Source: Saprospiraceae bacterium
GTDB taxonomy: Bacteria; Bacteroidota; Bacteroidia; Chitinophagales; Saprospiraceae
Assembly: GCA_029263015.1 (NCBI GenBank)
Contig: JAJCYI010000242.1
Coordinates: 17,290 to 81,289 of the forward strand
DNA length: 64,000 nt
Direction: 5' to 3'
The position numbers and the translations under genes were made by a program. The notes below the pieces were generated by a model, which worked only from the letters and a program-made list of their open reading frames with translations, did not search any database and was not told the origin of the DNA. Below are positions 36,001-44,940 of this stretch, piece by piece; positions within the stretch are counted from its first letter, which is position 1; every line of letters begins with the position of its first letter.

Positions 36001-37932
36001 ATTCGTTTGCCAGTCACGTTCATCTAAGGTGCTTTCAGTACCCACAAATCCTCCGTACATGGCCACCCCATTAGGCAATTCAAATGAAATGGTCCGGTCG
36101 GTAGTGGTTGTGGGAAAATAAGTGCCTTTGGCCACCCAAACATTGTCTCCACATTTGGCCACCGCCAAAGCATCTTGGAGGTCAGAAAAGGCATGGTCCC
36201 AAGAAGTGCCATCCTGGTTTCCGCCCTGCACATTGGTGTTCACATATAATATGGCATTGCTAGTTGATGGCGCCTCGTATGCACCCATGTCAACCGTGCA
36301 GCCGATAATGCGGGGCCCTCCGGTCAGATCAGTGGCAATGCCGAGGCTGTCCACGATGGCATTGTCGCCAGCATTGATGGCAGGGGAATTGGAGAGGAGG
36401 GTGAAGTCGCCAGTGGTGGGGTCGGCGAACATGGGATCGAGGCCGAAGATATTGCCAAGGCCGCAATTAAGATTATTATATGCGCCAACATTATAAATTA
36501 ATGAGGAGCAGTTTGGATAACCCAATAATGAATTGGAGATATTTATCCAGGAAGTATATGAACCATTAGAAAACAGATATTTATTTGGAATAAAGTTTCC
36601 ATAAGAAACACAATTATTTAGAACTAAATCAGAATTAGAGCAGGTTGATGAGATTCCTAATGCAGTAAGGCCATTTTCTATTAAATTATTAATGAAAGTG
36701 CAGTTGTTGAACTCAGCATGAAGATCGTCCGCTCCACTTAAATCACCAATACGACTATTTTTGATAAGACAATTGGTAAAATATACCGAAGCAGCAATGG
36801 TAAAACATTCAAATTCATTTGCATCGAATATAGAGTTCTTTACATGAATTAATGATGCCCCAATTATTCCATAAAATCCAATTACTCCAGATCCAGATTT
36901 ATTTTTGTAAAAAAAACATTCTTCTGCAACTATTTTTTCACTTTTCGCAAATAAAAAATATTCTATCGCCGAACCTGACCCATCTGAACCTAATTCATTA
37001 TAAATAAAATCACATTCTTTTATTTTGAATTCTTGATTATTAATTTGCAATTCATAATATACTCCACCTCCGCTTGCAACAGCAAAATTATCTTCAAAGC
37101 GACATCCAGCTATTTCTATTTTCTTATTCCCTGTACTAACTGCAAAACTTATCCCTCCCCCACTCTCGACTACATCATTGTTTTTAAAAATGCAATCATC
37201 AATAATAAAATCATTATGATTGCTACCGCCATGAAAGCGGATGCCTCCCCCGTTAAATGCCGAGTTATTTTGAAAAGTGCAATTAGTTATGATGGGATTA
37301 GCTCCCGCTCCGGCATCTGTCCTGATAAAAATTCCCCCACCATAAAATGCAGCATGGTTCGCTTTGAATTTGCAATTCGTAATCACAGGCCTTGTATCCT
37401 CCGAAGGCAAAGAACCAACGATATACATTCCACCCCCACTTTTTTGTCTGATATAAGGTGATCCATTTGAGTCATCGTCCGCATTTCCGCCAGTAATAAT
37501 AAAGCCATCCAAAATGGTCGTCGAGTCGGCAAAGCTGCAATAAACGACATTGTACGAATTGTCGGTGCTGTCATTGGGTATTCCAATATCGCCACTCAAT
37601 ATCGTTTCGTTCACTTCCCAGTCCCGCTCACCGACCATTGTTTCTGTACCGTTAAAACCGCCGAACAAGCGTACCCCGTTTTTTAGGGTAAAGGAAAGAG
37701 TCCGGCTGGCGCCACCGGTCGGAAAATAGCTGCCCTGCGCCACCCAGAGCGTATCACCATATTGCGCGAAAAAAATACCAAAGGATAAATTGGGATAGGC
37801 ATCCGCCCAGGAAGTGCCAGCTTGAGTGCCAGCTTGGACGTTGGCATCAACATAGATCACTTTACCGATAATGGGTTGATGGAATAACAGGTAGAAGAAA
37901 GCAATAGAGAGAATTGGGTGTAATCGTTTCAT
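33028..37932 (-). CDS. Giant T9SS protein: two beta-helix halves, SprB repeats, sorting domain
   Basis: Start chosen at ATG 37,932 (MKRLHPILSIAFFYLLFHQP), giving a signal peptide and 1,634 residues. Two homologous right-handed beta-helix regions follow one another: the first opens VIYVDANVQAGTQAGTSW, the second ILYVNTNVQGGNQDGTSW, and both close with NAGDNAIV...VDMGA(Y/F)E. After these come SprB-type Ig modules (for example YAVTVTDANGC) and a T9SS C-terminal domain ending LVLKWVVV. Such proteins are surface or secreted polysaccharide- or matrix-related factors; no catalytic residues were recognised. It is one of the longest genes in the window. Confidence 0.87.
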   Translation of the reverse strand: MKRLHPILSIAFFYLLFHQPIIGKVIYVDANVQAGTQAGTSWADAYPNLSFGIFFAQYGDTLWVAQGSYFPTGGASRTLSFTLKNGVRLFGGFNGTETMVGERDWEVNETILSGDIGIPNDSTDNSYNVVYCSFADSTTILDGFIITGGNADDDSNGSPYIRQKSGGGMYIVGSLPSEDTRPVITNCKFKANHAAFYGGGIFIRTDAGAGANPIITNCTFQNNSAFNGGGIRFHGGSNHNDFIIDDCIFKNNDVVESGGGISFAVSTGNKKIEIAGCRFEDNFAVASGGGVYYELQINNQEFKIKECDFIYNELGSDGSGSAIEYFLFAKSEKIVAEECFFYKNKSGSGVIGFYGIIGASLIHVKNSIFDANEFECFTIAASVYFTNCLIKNSRIGDLSGADDLHAEFNNCTFINNLIENGLTALGISSTCSNSDLVLNNCVSYGNFIPNKYLFSNGSYTSWINISNSLLGYPNCSSLIYNVGAYNNLNCGLGNIFGLDPMFADPTTGDFTLLSNSPAINAGDNAIVDSLGIATDLTGGPRIIGCTVDMGAYEAPSTSNAILYVNTNVQGGNQDGTSWDHAFSDLQDALAVAKCGDNVWVAKGTYFPTTTTDRTISFELPNGVAMYGGFVGTESTLDERDWQTNETILSGDIGVVGDSLDNSHTVVYMEYVDSTTVLDGLSIVKGRTINVLGQAPILDRKKSGGGIYVQAMGAVNEVNPKILNCSFLGNYAFNAGGGVFVNGSENGNVSPYFDNCIFLKNRSSYGGGISIIGGSFTADWRILNSLFFDNDSGYGVGVSFDLKHGNNDIYIENCNFIEGNSGAAGSGINVNELNGDEYKVLHLIKCTFENNDGASVIEYVGFSDKGEIHVDSCIFKNNDNSVGLLSVLFGRPLVEINNSVFSENENDVGCLLLTGGYLITYNSIFNNNSGTLITLFGSGYPIDALISNCTFYENRKLSGQLYEGLISADGFGLGGTLNIANSIFRANFLNSDLDLFSLVDCEATISHSLFDLSNCSYISDDLVDCDLGILFSADPLFQNPNNNDFTLLPCSPAINAGDNAIVNSLGLSTDLAGNPRVLGGTVDMGAFETPTFSLDSAVVALPSCGGVGGAVQFQLSHGCEPYSYAWSDGTNNGADTSGLAAGDYSFTVTDALGQSVEAQLTILEKPAVTATSIIQQYDCTNIVGGMVNIMPTGGTAPFAYNWSNGSSDNLLTGLPPETYVVTVTDANGCTYTDSLVVGSTGHLLLSLSATPYHCQGSNDGVAEIIPLNGTSPFMWHWQGGQTDSLVTGLGSGNYSITVTDALGCTDELQFSMVASDSLMASANGTDVLCFGQSNGMATIGTNGGSGTFGYLWSNGMDTPTIDQLSPGWYGVTITDELYGCSDASSVNIVSPQEVGLFVEATDTICFGAENGIATAVATGGTLPFSFIWNNGQTDSLLMGLPSGNYAVTVADANGCQETALAEISISTEIQILFDTIHASGSANADGGVKVIMVFGGQPDYNFLWSNGDTSQSLENVLPGDYSLIITDADSCQNEFNFTVDLLDAIVEEQGLPLRAVIVPNPSGYDGAQLWVDVLFQQPLTVHVIDPIGRILFAKEIIPVNGQSRLILPQELAPGMYWVVLENGNGGVLVLKWVVV

Positions 37933-38032
37933 GGGTCTCACATTAGGTTCGTTTGCGGTTGCAAGATAGCAATTATTGCCATTAATGCGAATCAAGGATT
38001 GAAACTCAATGCCCATTGATTTTCAGGGGGTT

Positions 38033-38065
38033 AGAGTTGTCAACTTTTTAAAAATTGACAACTCT
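38033..38065. repeat. Hairpin AGAGTTGTCAA / TTGACAACTCT
   Basis: The inverted repeat (one mismatch in the A/T-rich inner part) lies upstream of the beta-helix gene and could act as a terminator of the VPS10-like gene, although the two genes are co-directional. Confidence 0.65.
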
Positions 38066-38122
38066 GTGCTCACAACTCCTTGATAATCAGGATAAAATTT
38101 CAACGCTTGATTCTCATTATTA

Positions 38123-38159
38123 TTAGAAGCGACGCTTTTTAGAAAAGCGTCGCTTCTAA
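38123..38159. repeat. Dispersed hairpin, GCGACGCTTTT family, copy 1
   Basis: Perfect 17-bp arms at 38,123-38,139 and 38,143-38,159 with loop TAG. The central 25 bases are identical to the hairpin at 43,411-43,441. Confidence 0.92.
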
Positions 38160-38206
38160 ATTTAGCACGGTTGCCTGAATAATACCCTTCTTCAATAATT
38201 TTTCTC

Positions 38207-41200
38207 TCACTCCAACTTCACCGACTCAATTCCCTTAAACAAAGAATACTGAACTGCTTCCACTTTCTTTTGATATTCCGCAAAATCCTGCTCGATCAAT
38301 CCATTGATCTGACCCACAATTTCAGTCACATCCTTGCTGATTTTATCTATCATGATTTGAGCCGATTGGTTGGGCGCACCCTCAGAAGCACGAATATAAC
38401 TGGAGGTCCGCCATAATTGACCAGTCAACAAATTTGGGTTGCGTTGGATGCCTTTCAGCCCACTGGGCATCATGTATTTTTTTTCAATTGTGGAGATGCT
38501 GTCTTTGATGGATTTTCCGAGTTTGGAAATTTCTTTTTTCAAACTGTCGGGTGCGTTTACTAGCGCTCCGTCCACCAATTTGATATTCTTTTTCACATCC
38601 TGCAACCGGTTGTAGCCATCGGTTGCCTTTTCGACTATTTTGTAATAATCAACGTAGGTGGCTTGTTTAGCCATTCGATCGGTCAATGAAACATTCAGCC
38701 TCGGATCAGCATGAACAGTGACCATGGTAGAGTCGAGATTGCCTTTGAATTCAATCATCAACTTATACGTGCCGGGCAACACTTCATAGCCGCTTGGCAT
38801 GTCATCACCCGGCTTCGGCTGACGGCGACTTGGAAACCGGACGCCGTCATGTCGCTTGTTCCAATATATTTTTACCAAACCAGTATCCAACTTGCTGGTA
38901 AATGAACGGATCGTATCCCCCGCTGAATCGAGGACCACAATTTTGGCCTTCTCCTCTTTTTTACCTTTGCCTTTTTTGCCTGCCCCTTTCTCCTTGTCCC
39001 CACTTTCTTCGTCACTTTTTACTTTTTCCTTTTTACCTTTTACTTTTTCCTCTATACTTTTGACTTCCCCTTCCTCCGGCGGCTTCACCCAACAAGCGAT
39101 AGCCGCATTTGTCCCCTTATTGTCCCCTTTAAACATGCCATCGGCAGTAAACCGAGTGCCATCGACCGAACGGTATTGTGCCAAATAGGTATCAGGTGTG
39201 GCAAACACGGCAAAGTCTTTTTCCAAAACGTCCCCTTTTGTTCTGGCAATTTCCCGGAAGGGGCGCAGATCATCCAAAATCCAGGCGGCACGGCCAAATG
39301 TCCCGATGATGAGATCGTGGTCGCGGGGATGGATTTTCAAGTCAGTTGTGGTGACGGACGGAAAACCATTCGTCCATTTCTGCCATTTTTCACCAAAATC
39401 AAAACTGAACCACAGCCCTTGATCGGTGCCCAACCATAACAAATCACTCACCTCTGGATCTTGCACTATGCTGAATGCTTGGCCAGTTACTTTGTTTTCA
39501 TCAACCATGCGGGAGAACGTCACCCCAAAATCGTTGGTGTAATAAACATAAGGCTTCCAGTCGTTGCGGCGATAATCGCTCACCACGACAAATGCCTCTC
39601 CCGCCGTTTTACCTGGTTCAATGTATGGGATCCAGCTACCTGGCGTTGCACCTGGCATGTTTCCAGCAACGTTCAACCATTTTTGACCACCATTTCTGGT
39701 CACCTGCAAATTCCCATCGTCCGTGCCGACCCAGATCACATTTTCATCAACTCTACTGGGTGAAATGGCAACGATGGTCGTAAAATTTTCCGCTTCGGTA
39801 TCATCAATGGTGAGGCCGCCGCTCTCATTTTGTTTCTGTTTGGTGGTATCGTTGGTGGTCAGGTCAGGTGAAATGATTTCCCAACTTTGTCCACAGTCGA
39901 GACTTTTGTGCAAAAACTGGCTACCATAATAAATACCACAGTCGTGAAATGGATTTTGGGCGAAACCCGCATTCCAATTAAAGCGCAACTCAGTGCCGTC
40001 GGGATGGATGGGTTTGATATTCAGCACCTGTCCAGACTCCATATCAACATACCCTACATTGCCGCCTTGCGACATGGCATAACAATAACGGCCATCGTCG
40101 GGGCGGATGCCCACATCAAAACCATCACCAAAATATACCTCCTGCCAATCGCCATTTCGAATGCCACCACTTTTCCAAACAGCAGATGGTCCAACCCACG
40201 AACCATTGTCCTGCATACCTCCACAGACCCGGTAAGGGATGCTCATGTCATAATTGATATGGTAAAACTGCGCCAGTGGAAGGTTCTCCGCAAACTGCCA
40301 AGTCTTGCCACGATCACGGGTAATATTAAGCCCTCCGTCATTGCCCTCGATAATGTAATCAGGGTTGTCAGGGGAAATCCAAAGTGCGTGATGGTCAGGG
40401 TGGACTTTCCAGCCGACCCAATTTTCAAAGGTCTTTCCACCGTCCTCGCTCTTAGACAACACACTCCAAATGCTGTACACGCGGTTTTCATTTTGTGGAT
40501 CCACAAAAATATCGTGGTAATAAAATGGGCGGTTGCCCACGTTGCTATTCTCCTTGTCGGCACTGGCCATTTTTTTCCATTTAAAACCACCGTCCATACT
40601 TTTATACAGTGCATTTTCTTTGGCCTCCACCAGTGCATAAACAATGTCTGGGCTGGAAGCAGCAATGGCTAGGCCAATGCGTCCAAGGTTGCCTTTTGGC
40701 AAGCCGTCTTTGTCAGTGCGCTTTTCCCAAGTCTCACCACCATCAAAACTGACATGAATTCCCGAACCGGGGCCGCCAGAATTGAAGGTCCAAGGTTTGC
40801 GGCCATATTCCCACATCGCTGCAATCAACTTATTTGGATTGGAAGGATCCGCAACCAAGTCAGCACAACCAACTCCGTCATTGATGTACAAAACCTTGTT
40901 CCAGGTCTTCCCGCCATCGGTGGTTTTAAAAACGCCCCGCTCCTCATTTGGCCCCCAAGCAGAACCGCTCACGCCAACAAATACAATATTCGGATCGTCC
41001 CGATGGATGATGATGCGGTGAATGGTTCGACTGTCTTTCAGCCCCATCAGCTTCCAGTTCTTGCCACCGTCAATAGTTTTGTAAATGCCCTCGCCGCTGT
41101 TTTGTGAATTTCGGGGATTCCCCTCGCCAGTTCCGACCCAAATTTCGTCGGGGTTGCGCTGGTTGATCGTCACGGAGCCAATAGATTGCAGGGGTGCTTC

Positions 41201-41449
41201 ATCAAAAATGGGTTTCCAATTGATGCCACCACTCTCAGACCTCCAAAGTCCACCACTGGCCGTTCCCGCATAAATCACCTCTGGGTTACTCAGCACCACA
41301 TCAATGGAAGTTACGCGTCCGCTCATGCCCGCTGGGCCAATGTTGCGGGGTTTTATGCTTTTGAAATGGTCGAAATTGAGGGTTTGAGATAAGAGGAAAA
41401 AAGGAAGGGTCAATAGGGTTAGGAGAAGAGGGAAAGTCTTGGTTCGCAT
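38207..41449 (-). CDS. Secreted VPS10/sortilin-like propeller protein
   Basis: A 1,080-residue exported protein: a signal peptide at 1-21, then many BNR/VPS10-type blades with Asp-box-like motifs such as SESGGINWKP, TIDGGKNWKL, TTDGGKTWNKV and SEDGGKTF. From about 800 a Lys/Glu-rich stretch (EEKVKGKKEKVKS and further) precedes a beta-rich and helical C-terminal region with VLPGTYKLMIEFKG. No sorting domain or protease motif is seen. The family is common in Bacteroidota and of unknown function. The Lys/Glu stretch is encoded by a 7-bp word array, so it is probably variable between strains. Confidence 0.88.
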   Translation of the reverse strand: MRTKTFPLLLTLLTLPFFLLSQTLNFDHFKSIKPRNIGPAGMSGRVTSIDVVLSNPEVIYAGTASGGLWRSESGGINWKPIFDEAPLQSIGSVTINQRNPDEIWVGTGEGNPRNSQNSGEGIYKTIDGGKNWKLMGLKDSRTIHRIIIHRDDPNIVFVGVSGSAWGPNEERGVFKTTDGGKTWNKVLYINDGVGCADLVADPSNPNKLIAAMWEYGRKPWTFNSGGPGSGIHVSFDGGETWEKRTDKDGLPKGNLGRIGLAIAASSPDIVYALVEAKENALYKSMDGGFKWKKMASADKENSNVGNRPFYYHDIFVDPQNENRVYSIWSVLSKSEDGGKTFENWVGWKVHPDHHALWISPDNPDYIIEGNDGGLNITRDRGKTWQFAENLPLAQFYHINYDMSIPYRVCGGMQDNGSWVGPSAVWKSGGIRNGDWQEVYFGDGFDVGIRPDDGRYCYAMSQGGNVGYVDMESGQVLNIKPIHPDGTELRFNWNAGFAQNPFHDCGIYYGSQFLHKSLDCGQSWEIISPDLTTNDTTKQKQNESGGLTIDDTEAENFTTIVAISPSRVDENVIWVGTDDGNLQVTRNGGQKWLNVAGNMPGATPGSWIPYIEPGKTAGEAFVVVSDYRRNDWKPYVYYTNDFGVTFSRMVDENKVTGQAFSIVQDPEVSDLLWLGTDQGLWFSFDFGEKWQKWTNGFPSVTTTDLKIHPRDHDLIIGTFGRAAWILDDLRPFREIARTKGDVLEKDFAVFATPDTYLAQYRSVDGTRFTADGMFKGDNKGTNAAIACWVKPPEEGEVKSIEEKVKGKKEKVKSDEESGDKEKGAGKKGKGKKEEKAKIVVLDSAGDTIRSFTSKLDTGLVKIYWNKRHDGVRFPSRRQPKPGDDMPSGYEVLPGTYKLMIEFKGNLDSTMVTVHADPRLNVSLTDRMAKQATYVDYYKIVEKATDGYNRLQDVKKNIKLVDGALVNAPDSLKKEISKLGKSIKDSISTIEKKYMMPSGLKGIQRNPNLLTGQLWRTSSYIRASEGAPNQSAQIMIDKISKDVTEIVGQINGLIEQDFAEYQKKVEAVQYSLFKGIESVKLE
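39005..39062. repeat. Heptamer word array inside a coding region
   Basis: About eight words of the TACTTTT/TCCTTTT type lie in the VPS10-like gene. Because 7 bp is not a multiple of 3, the translated protein shows a seven-residue periodicity (KVKGKKE, then KVKSDEE). Confidence 0.75.
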
Positions 41450-41590
41450 AGTTGAATTTTGTTGTAATTGAATATTGTGAAGCGAAAATACAAGATTTCA
41501 AGTTAGAGAGCTGGAAATAAATTAAGTAGTGTTTTTGATTTCTCCTCTAAGGGGTTTCAACCTCTTGTGGTACGCTGGCCATGCCTCTCA

Positions 41591-41717
41591 ATCAAAAATC
41601 AAACGTCATGTAATCAGGCATCAGAAGTGTGGCTGATTTAAGATTACATGACGTTTGATTTTTGATTTTTGATTTCAGTTCCGAAAGGGTGGGAATTAAA
41701 TTCCCACCCTTTCGGAA
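41591..41717. repeat. Two adjacent perfect hairpins
   Basis: Hairpin 1 has 25-bp arms at 41,591-41,615 and 41,642-41,666, with a 26-nt loop. Hairpin 2 has 19-bp arms at 41,679-41,697 and 41,699-41,717 (TTCCGAAAGGGTGGGAATT and its complement). TTTGATT heptamers link the two. They fill much of the gap between the lipase-TPR and VPS10-like genes. Confidence 0.9.
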
Positions 41718-41729
41718 TATCTGGAGCTT

Positions 41730-43187
41730 TTAATTCGAAAATTCCTTGAAAAGTCGATCCAACCGCTCCTCCAACTCTTCCAACCCCTTTTGCTGTACGA
41801 TGGAAAGCCATTGAATGTACATGGATTCCCGCTGCCACAGGTGTTCTTCTTTTTCCAGTGCAATCCAGTAATTGTAAAATGCACCTGGCTCATCTTCCAG
41901 ATAAAGACATGCCTCGCCAAGGGTGGCAAATTTCCAAATATCTTTTACCCTCGATTTTTCAGCGTGGGTTTTGGCCTGTTTAGCATATTTGGTCGAATCA
42001 GCATATTTCTTTCTTTTCAGATGCAGGAAGGCGAGGTTGATGGCATGATAATATATTTGTTCGCCATCATGGTTTTGTTCAGCAATTTTGAGCGCCTGTT
42101 TGTATAGTCCAATAGCCTTGTCGGCATGTTCTATTTTCAGGTCAGAAATATAACTACGCTTCCAGCGACCTGCCAGCACACCGATAATATCGGACTCCGT
42201 TTTATATTTTTCAGATTGTTCTTTTAAAAAGGCTTTGGCGGCATCACGGTCGTCATAAACTTCCAGCGAAAAGGCATATTCAACTATCTCAGCAGGGCCA
42301 AGATTGTCTTTGTTTGCTTCCAGTTTTTCTTTGACCCGAGCAAAATCCCCCATTTGAACAGCCATATCTGCACTGTCCCATTCGCCTTGGTAAAATTCGG
42401 CTGCCGAAAGCAAAACCCTCCTCAGCACATAATAGGAATCGAGGTTTTCAGGAGTTGGCTTCACCATATCGACATGGTTGCCACTTACTGCCTTTTTGAA
42501 CTTATCGTCAAATGGCCCTTGTGAGGAACGAGGTGGCACAAATTGGTCGAGATCGCCTGACACCGCCAAAAAATGGAATGGAAGGTCATTTGGGTAGGTA
42601 CTTGACCAATCGCTCCGCAACGTTTTTATAAAATCACAATCGCTGCGCATATCTGCCACCTGGTTGTTCAACTGTTTGGCAATCCGCGCATTATCCAGGC
42701 CATTGCTTGGTGTACCATATAATGTTATAGAATGGATCAGATTAATATCTTGTCCCTGCTCCGCCATATCCAGCACCGCCCGCTGAGTAGCCAGCCCACC
42801 CATACTATGTGCCACTATGGCAATTTGACTGTATTTCGGTGCCAACCGGTCTATGAGCGTTGTCCTGAAGTGATTGGCGAGCATCTGTATCGAAGGGTTC
42901 GCCGCCCAAATTTCATTTATATCTGGTAGAATGCTGGTGTTGTACCCGTGGCTATAAATGTCCCAACCATCGATGCTTGGATCATTTTCCAAAAATTGCG
43001 GAAAACAGCCCCAGGTTTCAATCGGATCACCGCTAAATCCGTGGACAAAAACGACAGCAGCCTTGTTGTCCGATTTTTTAATTTCTATCAGGCTTGCTTT
43101 GTTTACGCCTTTGTACTTGTCAATAATCTTGTCTTTGTTGTCTTTCCAAATGGGGAGGAAGAATTTTCCGATGGTACTGAGGATCAT
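41730..43187 (-). CDS. Alpha/beta hydrolase (lipase-like) fused to TPR region
   Basis: The start is set at ATG 43,187 (MILSTIGKFFLPIW), because the upstream extension translates a hairpin; this gives 485 residues. The N-terminal half is a PGAP1/lipase-like hydrolase: FVHGFSGDP (47-55), AHSMGG with Ser128, and VSGNHVDMV with the probable catalytic His. The C-terminal half (from about 230) consists of helical TPR-like pairs such as ALKIAEQNHDGEQIYYHAI and LAFLHLKRKKYADSTKYA. No signal peptide is visible, so it is probably cytosolic. Ester hydrolysis is likely; the TPR part suggests a protein partner. Substrate unknown. Confidence 0.82.
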   Translation of the reverse strand: MILSTIGKFFLPIWKDNKDKIIDKYKGVNKASLIEIKKSDNKAAVVFVHGFSGDPIETWGCFPQFLENDPSIDGWDIYSHGYNTSILPDINEIWAANPSIQMLANHFRTTLIDRLAPKYSQIAIVAHSMGGLATQRAVLDMAEQGQDINLIHSITLYGTPSNGLDNARIAKQLNNQVADMRSDCDFIKTLRSDWSSTYPNDLPFHFLAVSGDLDQFVPPRSSQGPFDDKFKKAVSGNHVDMVKPTPENLDSYYVLRRVLLSAAEFYQGEWDSADMAVQMGDFARVKEKLEANKDNLGPAEIVEYAFSLEVYDDRDAAKAFLKEQSEKYKTESDIIGVLAGRWKRSYISDLKIEHADKAIGLYKQALKIAEQNHDGEQIYYHAINLAFLHLKRKKYADSTKYAKQAKTHAEKSRVKDIWKFATLGEACLYLEDEPGAFYNYWIALEKEEHLWQRESMYIQWLSIVQQKGLEELEERLDRLFKEFSN

Positions 43188-43271
43188 ACTATTGCTGGTT
43201 TTGTTATTAAAATATATGGTTCTTTGACAAATCCCGTGGAAACCCTCAAACCAAATGGTAAAAGGAAGCCA

Positions 43272-43304
43272 AAAGGTGACACCTTTTGGAAAGGTGTCAC
43301 CTTT
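43272..43304. repeat. AAAGGTGACACCTTT family hairpin, copy 2
   Basis: Perfect 15-bp arms at 43,272-43,286 and 43,290-43,304 with loop TGG. Same design as the element at 14,423, but located near a gene start and not between convergent genes. Confidence 0.9.
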
Positions 43305-43410
43305 CACCCGCTATGAAAACTAAAATCACGGGATTTGTCAAAGTACCAAAAAAATAAATAGACGTTATTCGCAAATGTAATTATTTGTACGGCTTCGCAC
43401 AAATAAGCCA

Positions 43411-43441
43411 GGAGCGACGCTTTTTAGAAAAGCGTCGCTCC
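43411..43441. repeat. Dispersed hairpin, GCGACGCTTTT family, copy 2
   Basis: Perfect 14-bp arms with loop TAG; the central 25 bases are the same as at 38,123-38,159. Confidence 0.92.
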
Positions 43442-43587
43442 TATCGTACAGACAAGCCATTACCAAGAAGAAAAAGGAAAAGACAATATTTGAAAAAAGA
43501 ACAAATATCGTTGCATAACACATGTTTACAGAGGAAGACGCTTGCAAATCTGCCCAGCCATTGTACATTAGGGCTTCAAAAGATTAC

Positions 43588-43611
43588 CGTAACCAGAAGT
43601 TGTACTTCTGG
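43588..43611. repeat. Dispersed 24-bp repeat with hairpin, copy 2
   Basis: Identical to 32,968-32,991 over 24 bp, in the same orientation. Confidence 0.85.
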
Positions 43612-43680
43612 GGCAATTCCTCCCGGAAGTAGAATATCCTGTTATAGTTGACATTATAAAAATCAAAACTACCTATTCAA

Positions 43681-44940
43681 ATGAGTAAAATTACCCTCCG
43701 CCTCGGCAAAGTGGATTCAGGTTCGATGCCTGCCGACAAATTGACTTTCTTGTCAGGCTACCACGCTACCATGTCCAAAGCACTACGTGAAAAGATGGCC
43801 TTCCGCGATGAAGGCGATGGCAGGTGGCGGAAGTTTGAAGAAGTGGCTGGGAATACGGTCAGTGAACTCCAACAGTTCTTGAAAGATGCTGGGTTCATGC
43901 CACGAGGAAATGTTGATGGCGTATTTGGATACATGACTCATTCTGGTGTGCGTTTGTTTCAAGAATATGTCAGGACGGTAGAAGGGGATGCCTCTATCGG
44001 TACACCAGATGGCATTGCCGGAAAAAATACCTTCCGACATATCGAAAATTGGAAAACTGCAAAAGCAGGAAAACCGGAATTCATTTGCAAATGGGGTCAA
44101 TCCTCTCCCAACACTGGCAGCGAGGAATTTAAGCAATACCTCGCAGTGCTGCAAAAAGCCAAAGATTTATACGTGGCAGAATCGAACCCGATCCTAAAAT
44201 TCATGGACAACATTTCTTTCGCCAGCGACACCAAAAAAATAACTGACTGGGATACAACGAATGAAACCATCCACTTGGTCGGCATTCGCCGCAACCAAGA
44301 TAAAATTGCATTGAAACGGGGAAATGATGACTTGTTCATTTTACTAATAAATGGCATTGTCTTCAAGTTTTGGGGATCGACCGACCCCAGCCAAACAATG
44401 GCTTTCAATTTTGAAACAAAAAAAGGCCGCATGGACGAGGCTTTCCTCATTGAAGGCCAGCATGTGTACAAATTCGGCTGGCATAAAGTCAGCGATGGGA
44501 GGCGGGTGTACCGCGCTTTGAAGCCAGCGGATCGGGGCGTCCTGGTGTTTCGTGACCGCGATGACAACAACGCCCTAACCCCTGAAGACATGATGAAAGG
44601 CTTGGACAACGAACCCAACAATTCCATCAATATCCATTGGTCAGGAAAAGGGCATACCAATTATTCCGCTGGCTGCCAGGTAATCGCCGGGCGGAGCTAC
44701 ATCAACCCCGAAGGACAAATCGTTGACTGCTCGGCTTTTGCATCGCCGGGATATGGCGACCTGGCGAGGAGCAAGACCAGGGGTGCATATAATATGTTGA
44801 CGGATCTCATCTTGAATTATGCCCCAGCCGGTGTGCATACCATTGTTTACACATTGGCCCGTGATGAGTCTTCTTTCCTTTCTGAGGATATTGATGAAAC
44901 GACTATTGAGGATTGGATAGAGGGAATGAAAAATGTTTGA
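43681..44940 (+). CDS. Peptidoglycan-binding-domain protein with SAGC catalytic-like motif
   Basis: A 419-residue protein. A PG_binding_1 domain is visible at about 60-120 (LQQFLKDAGFMPRGNVDGVFG, then SGVRLFQEYV, then GIAGKNTFRHI). A central domain of unknown type follows. At 319-334 lies IHWSGKGHTNYSAGCQVI, with a His followed by SxGC as in L,D-transpeptidase-like or related cell-wall enzymes (Ser329, Cys332). No signal peptide is visible, unusual for a cell-wall enzyme. It could act on peptidoglycan or be delivered by another route. The neighbouring membrane protein is co-oriented, about 320 bp downstream. Function only partly recognised. Confidence 0.75.
   Translation: MSKITLRLGKVDSGSMPADKLTFLSGYHATMSKALREKMAFRDEGDGRWRKFEEVAGNTVSELQQFLKDAGFMPRGNVDGVFGYMTHSGVRLFQEYVRTVEGDASIGTPDGIAGKNTFRHIENWKTAKAGKPEFICKWGQSSPNTGSEEFKQYLAVLQKAKDLYVAESNPILKFMDNISFASDTKKITDWDTTNETIHLVGIRRNQDKIALKRGNDDLFILLINGIVFKFWGSTDPSQTMAFNFETKKGRMDEAFLIEGQHVYKFGWHKVSDGRRVYRALKPADRGVLVFRDRDDNNALTPEDMMKGLDNEPNNSINIHWSGKGHTNYSAGCQVIAGRSYINPEGQIVDCSAFASPGYGDLARSKTRGAYNMLTDLILNYAPAGVHTIVYTLARDESSFLSEDIDETTIEDWIEGMKNV

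Larger units (their letters stand above)
43188..43680. other. 493-bp divergent gap with three palindrome families
   Basis: No gene is seen between the lipase-TPR gene and the peptidoglycan-binding gene. The gap holds the AAAGGTGACACCTTT hairpin (43,272-43,304), the GCGACGC hairpin (43,411-43,441) and the 24-bp repeat (43,588-43,611), all of which recur elsewhere in the window. It is a collecting point for dispersed repeats. Confidence 0.8.
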
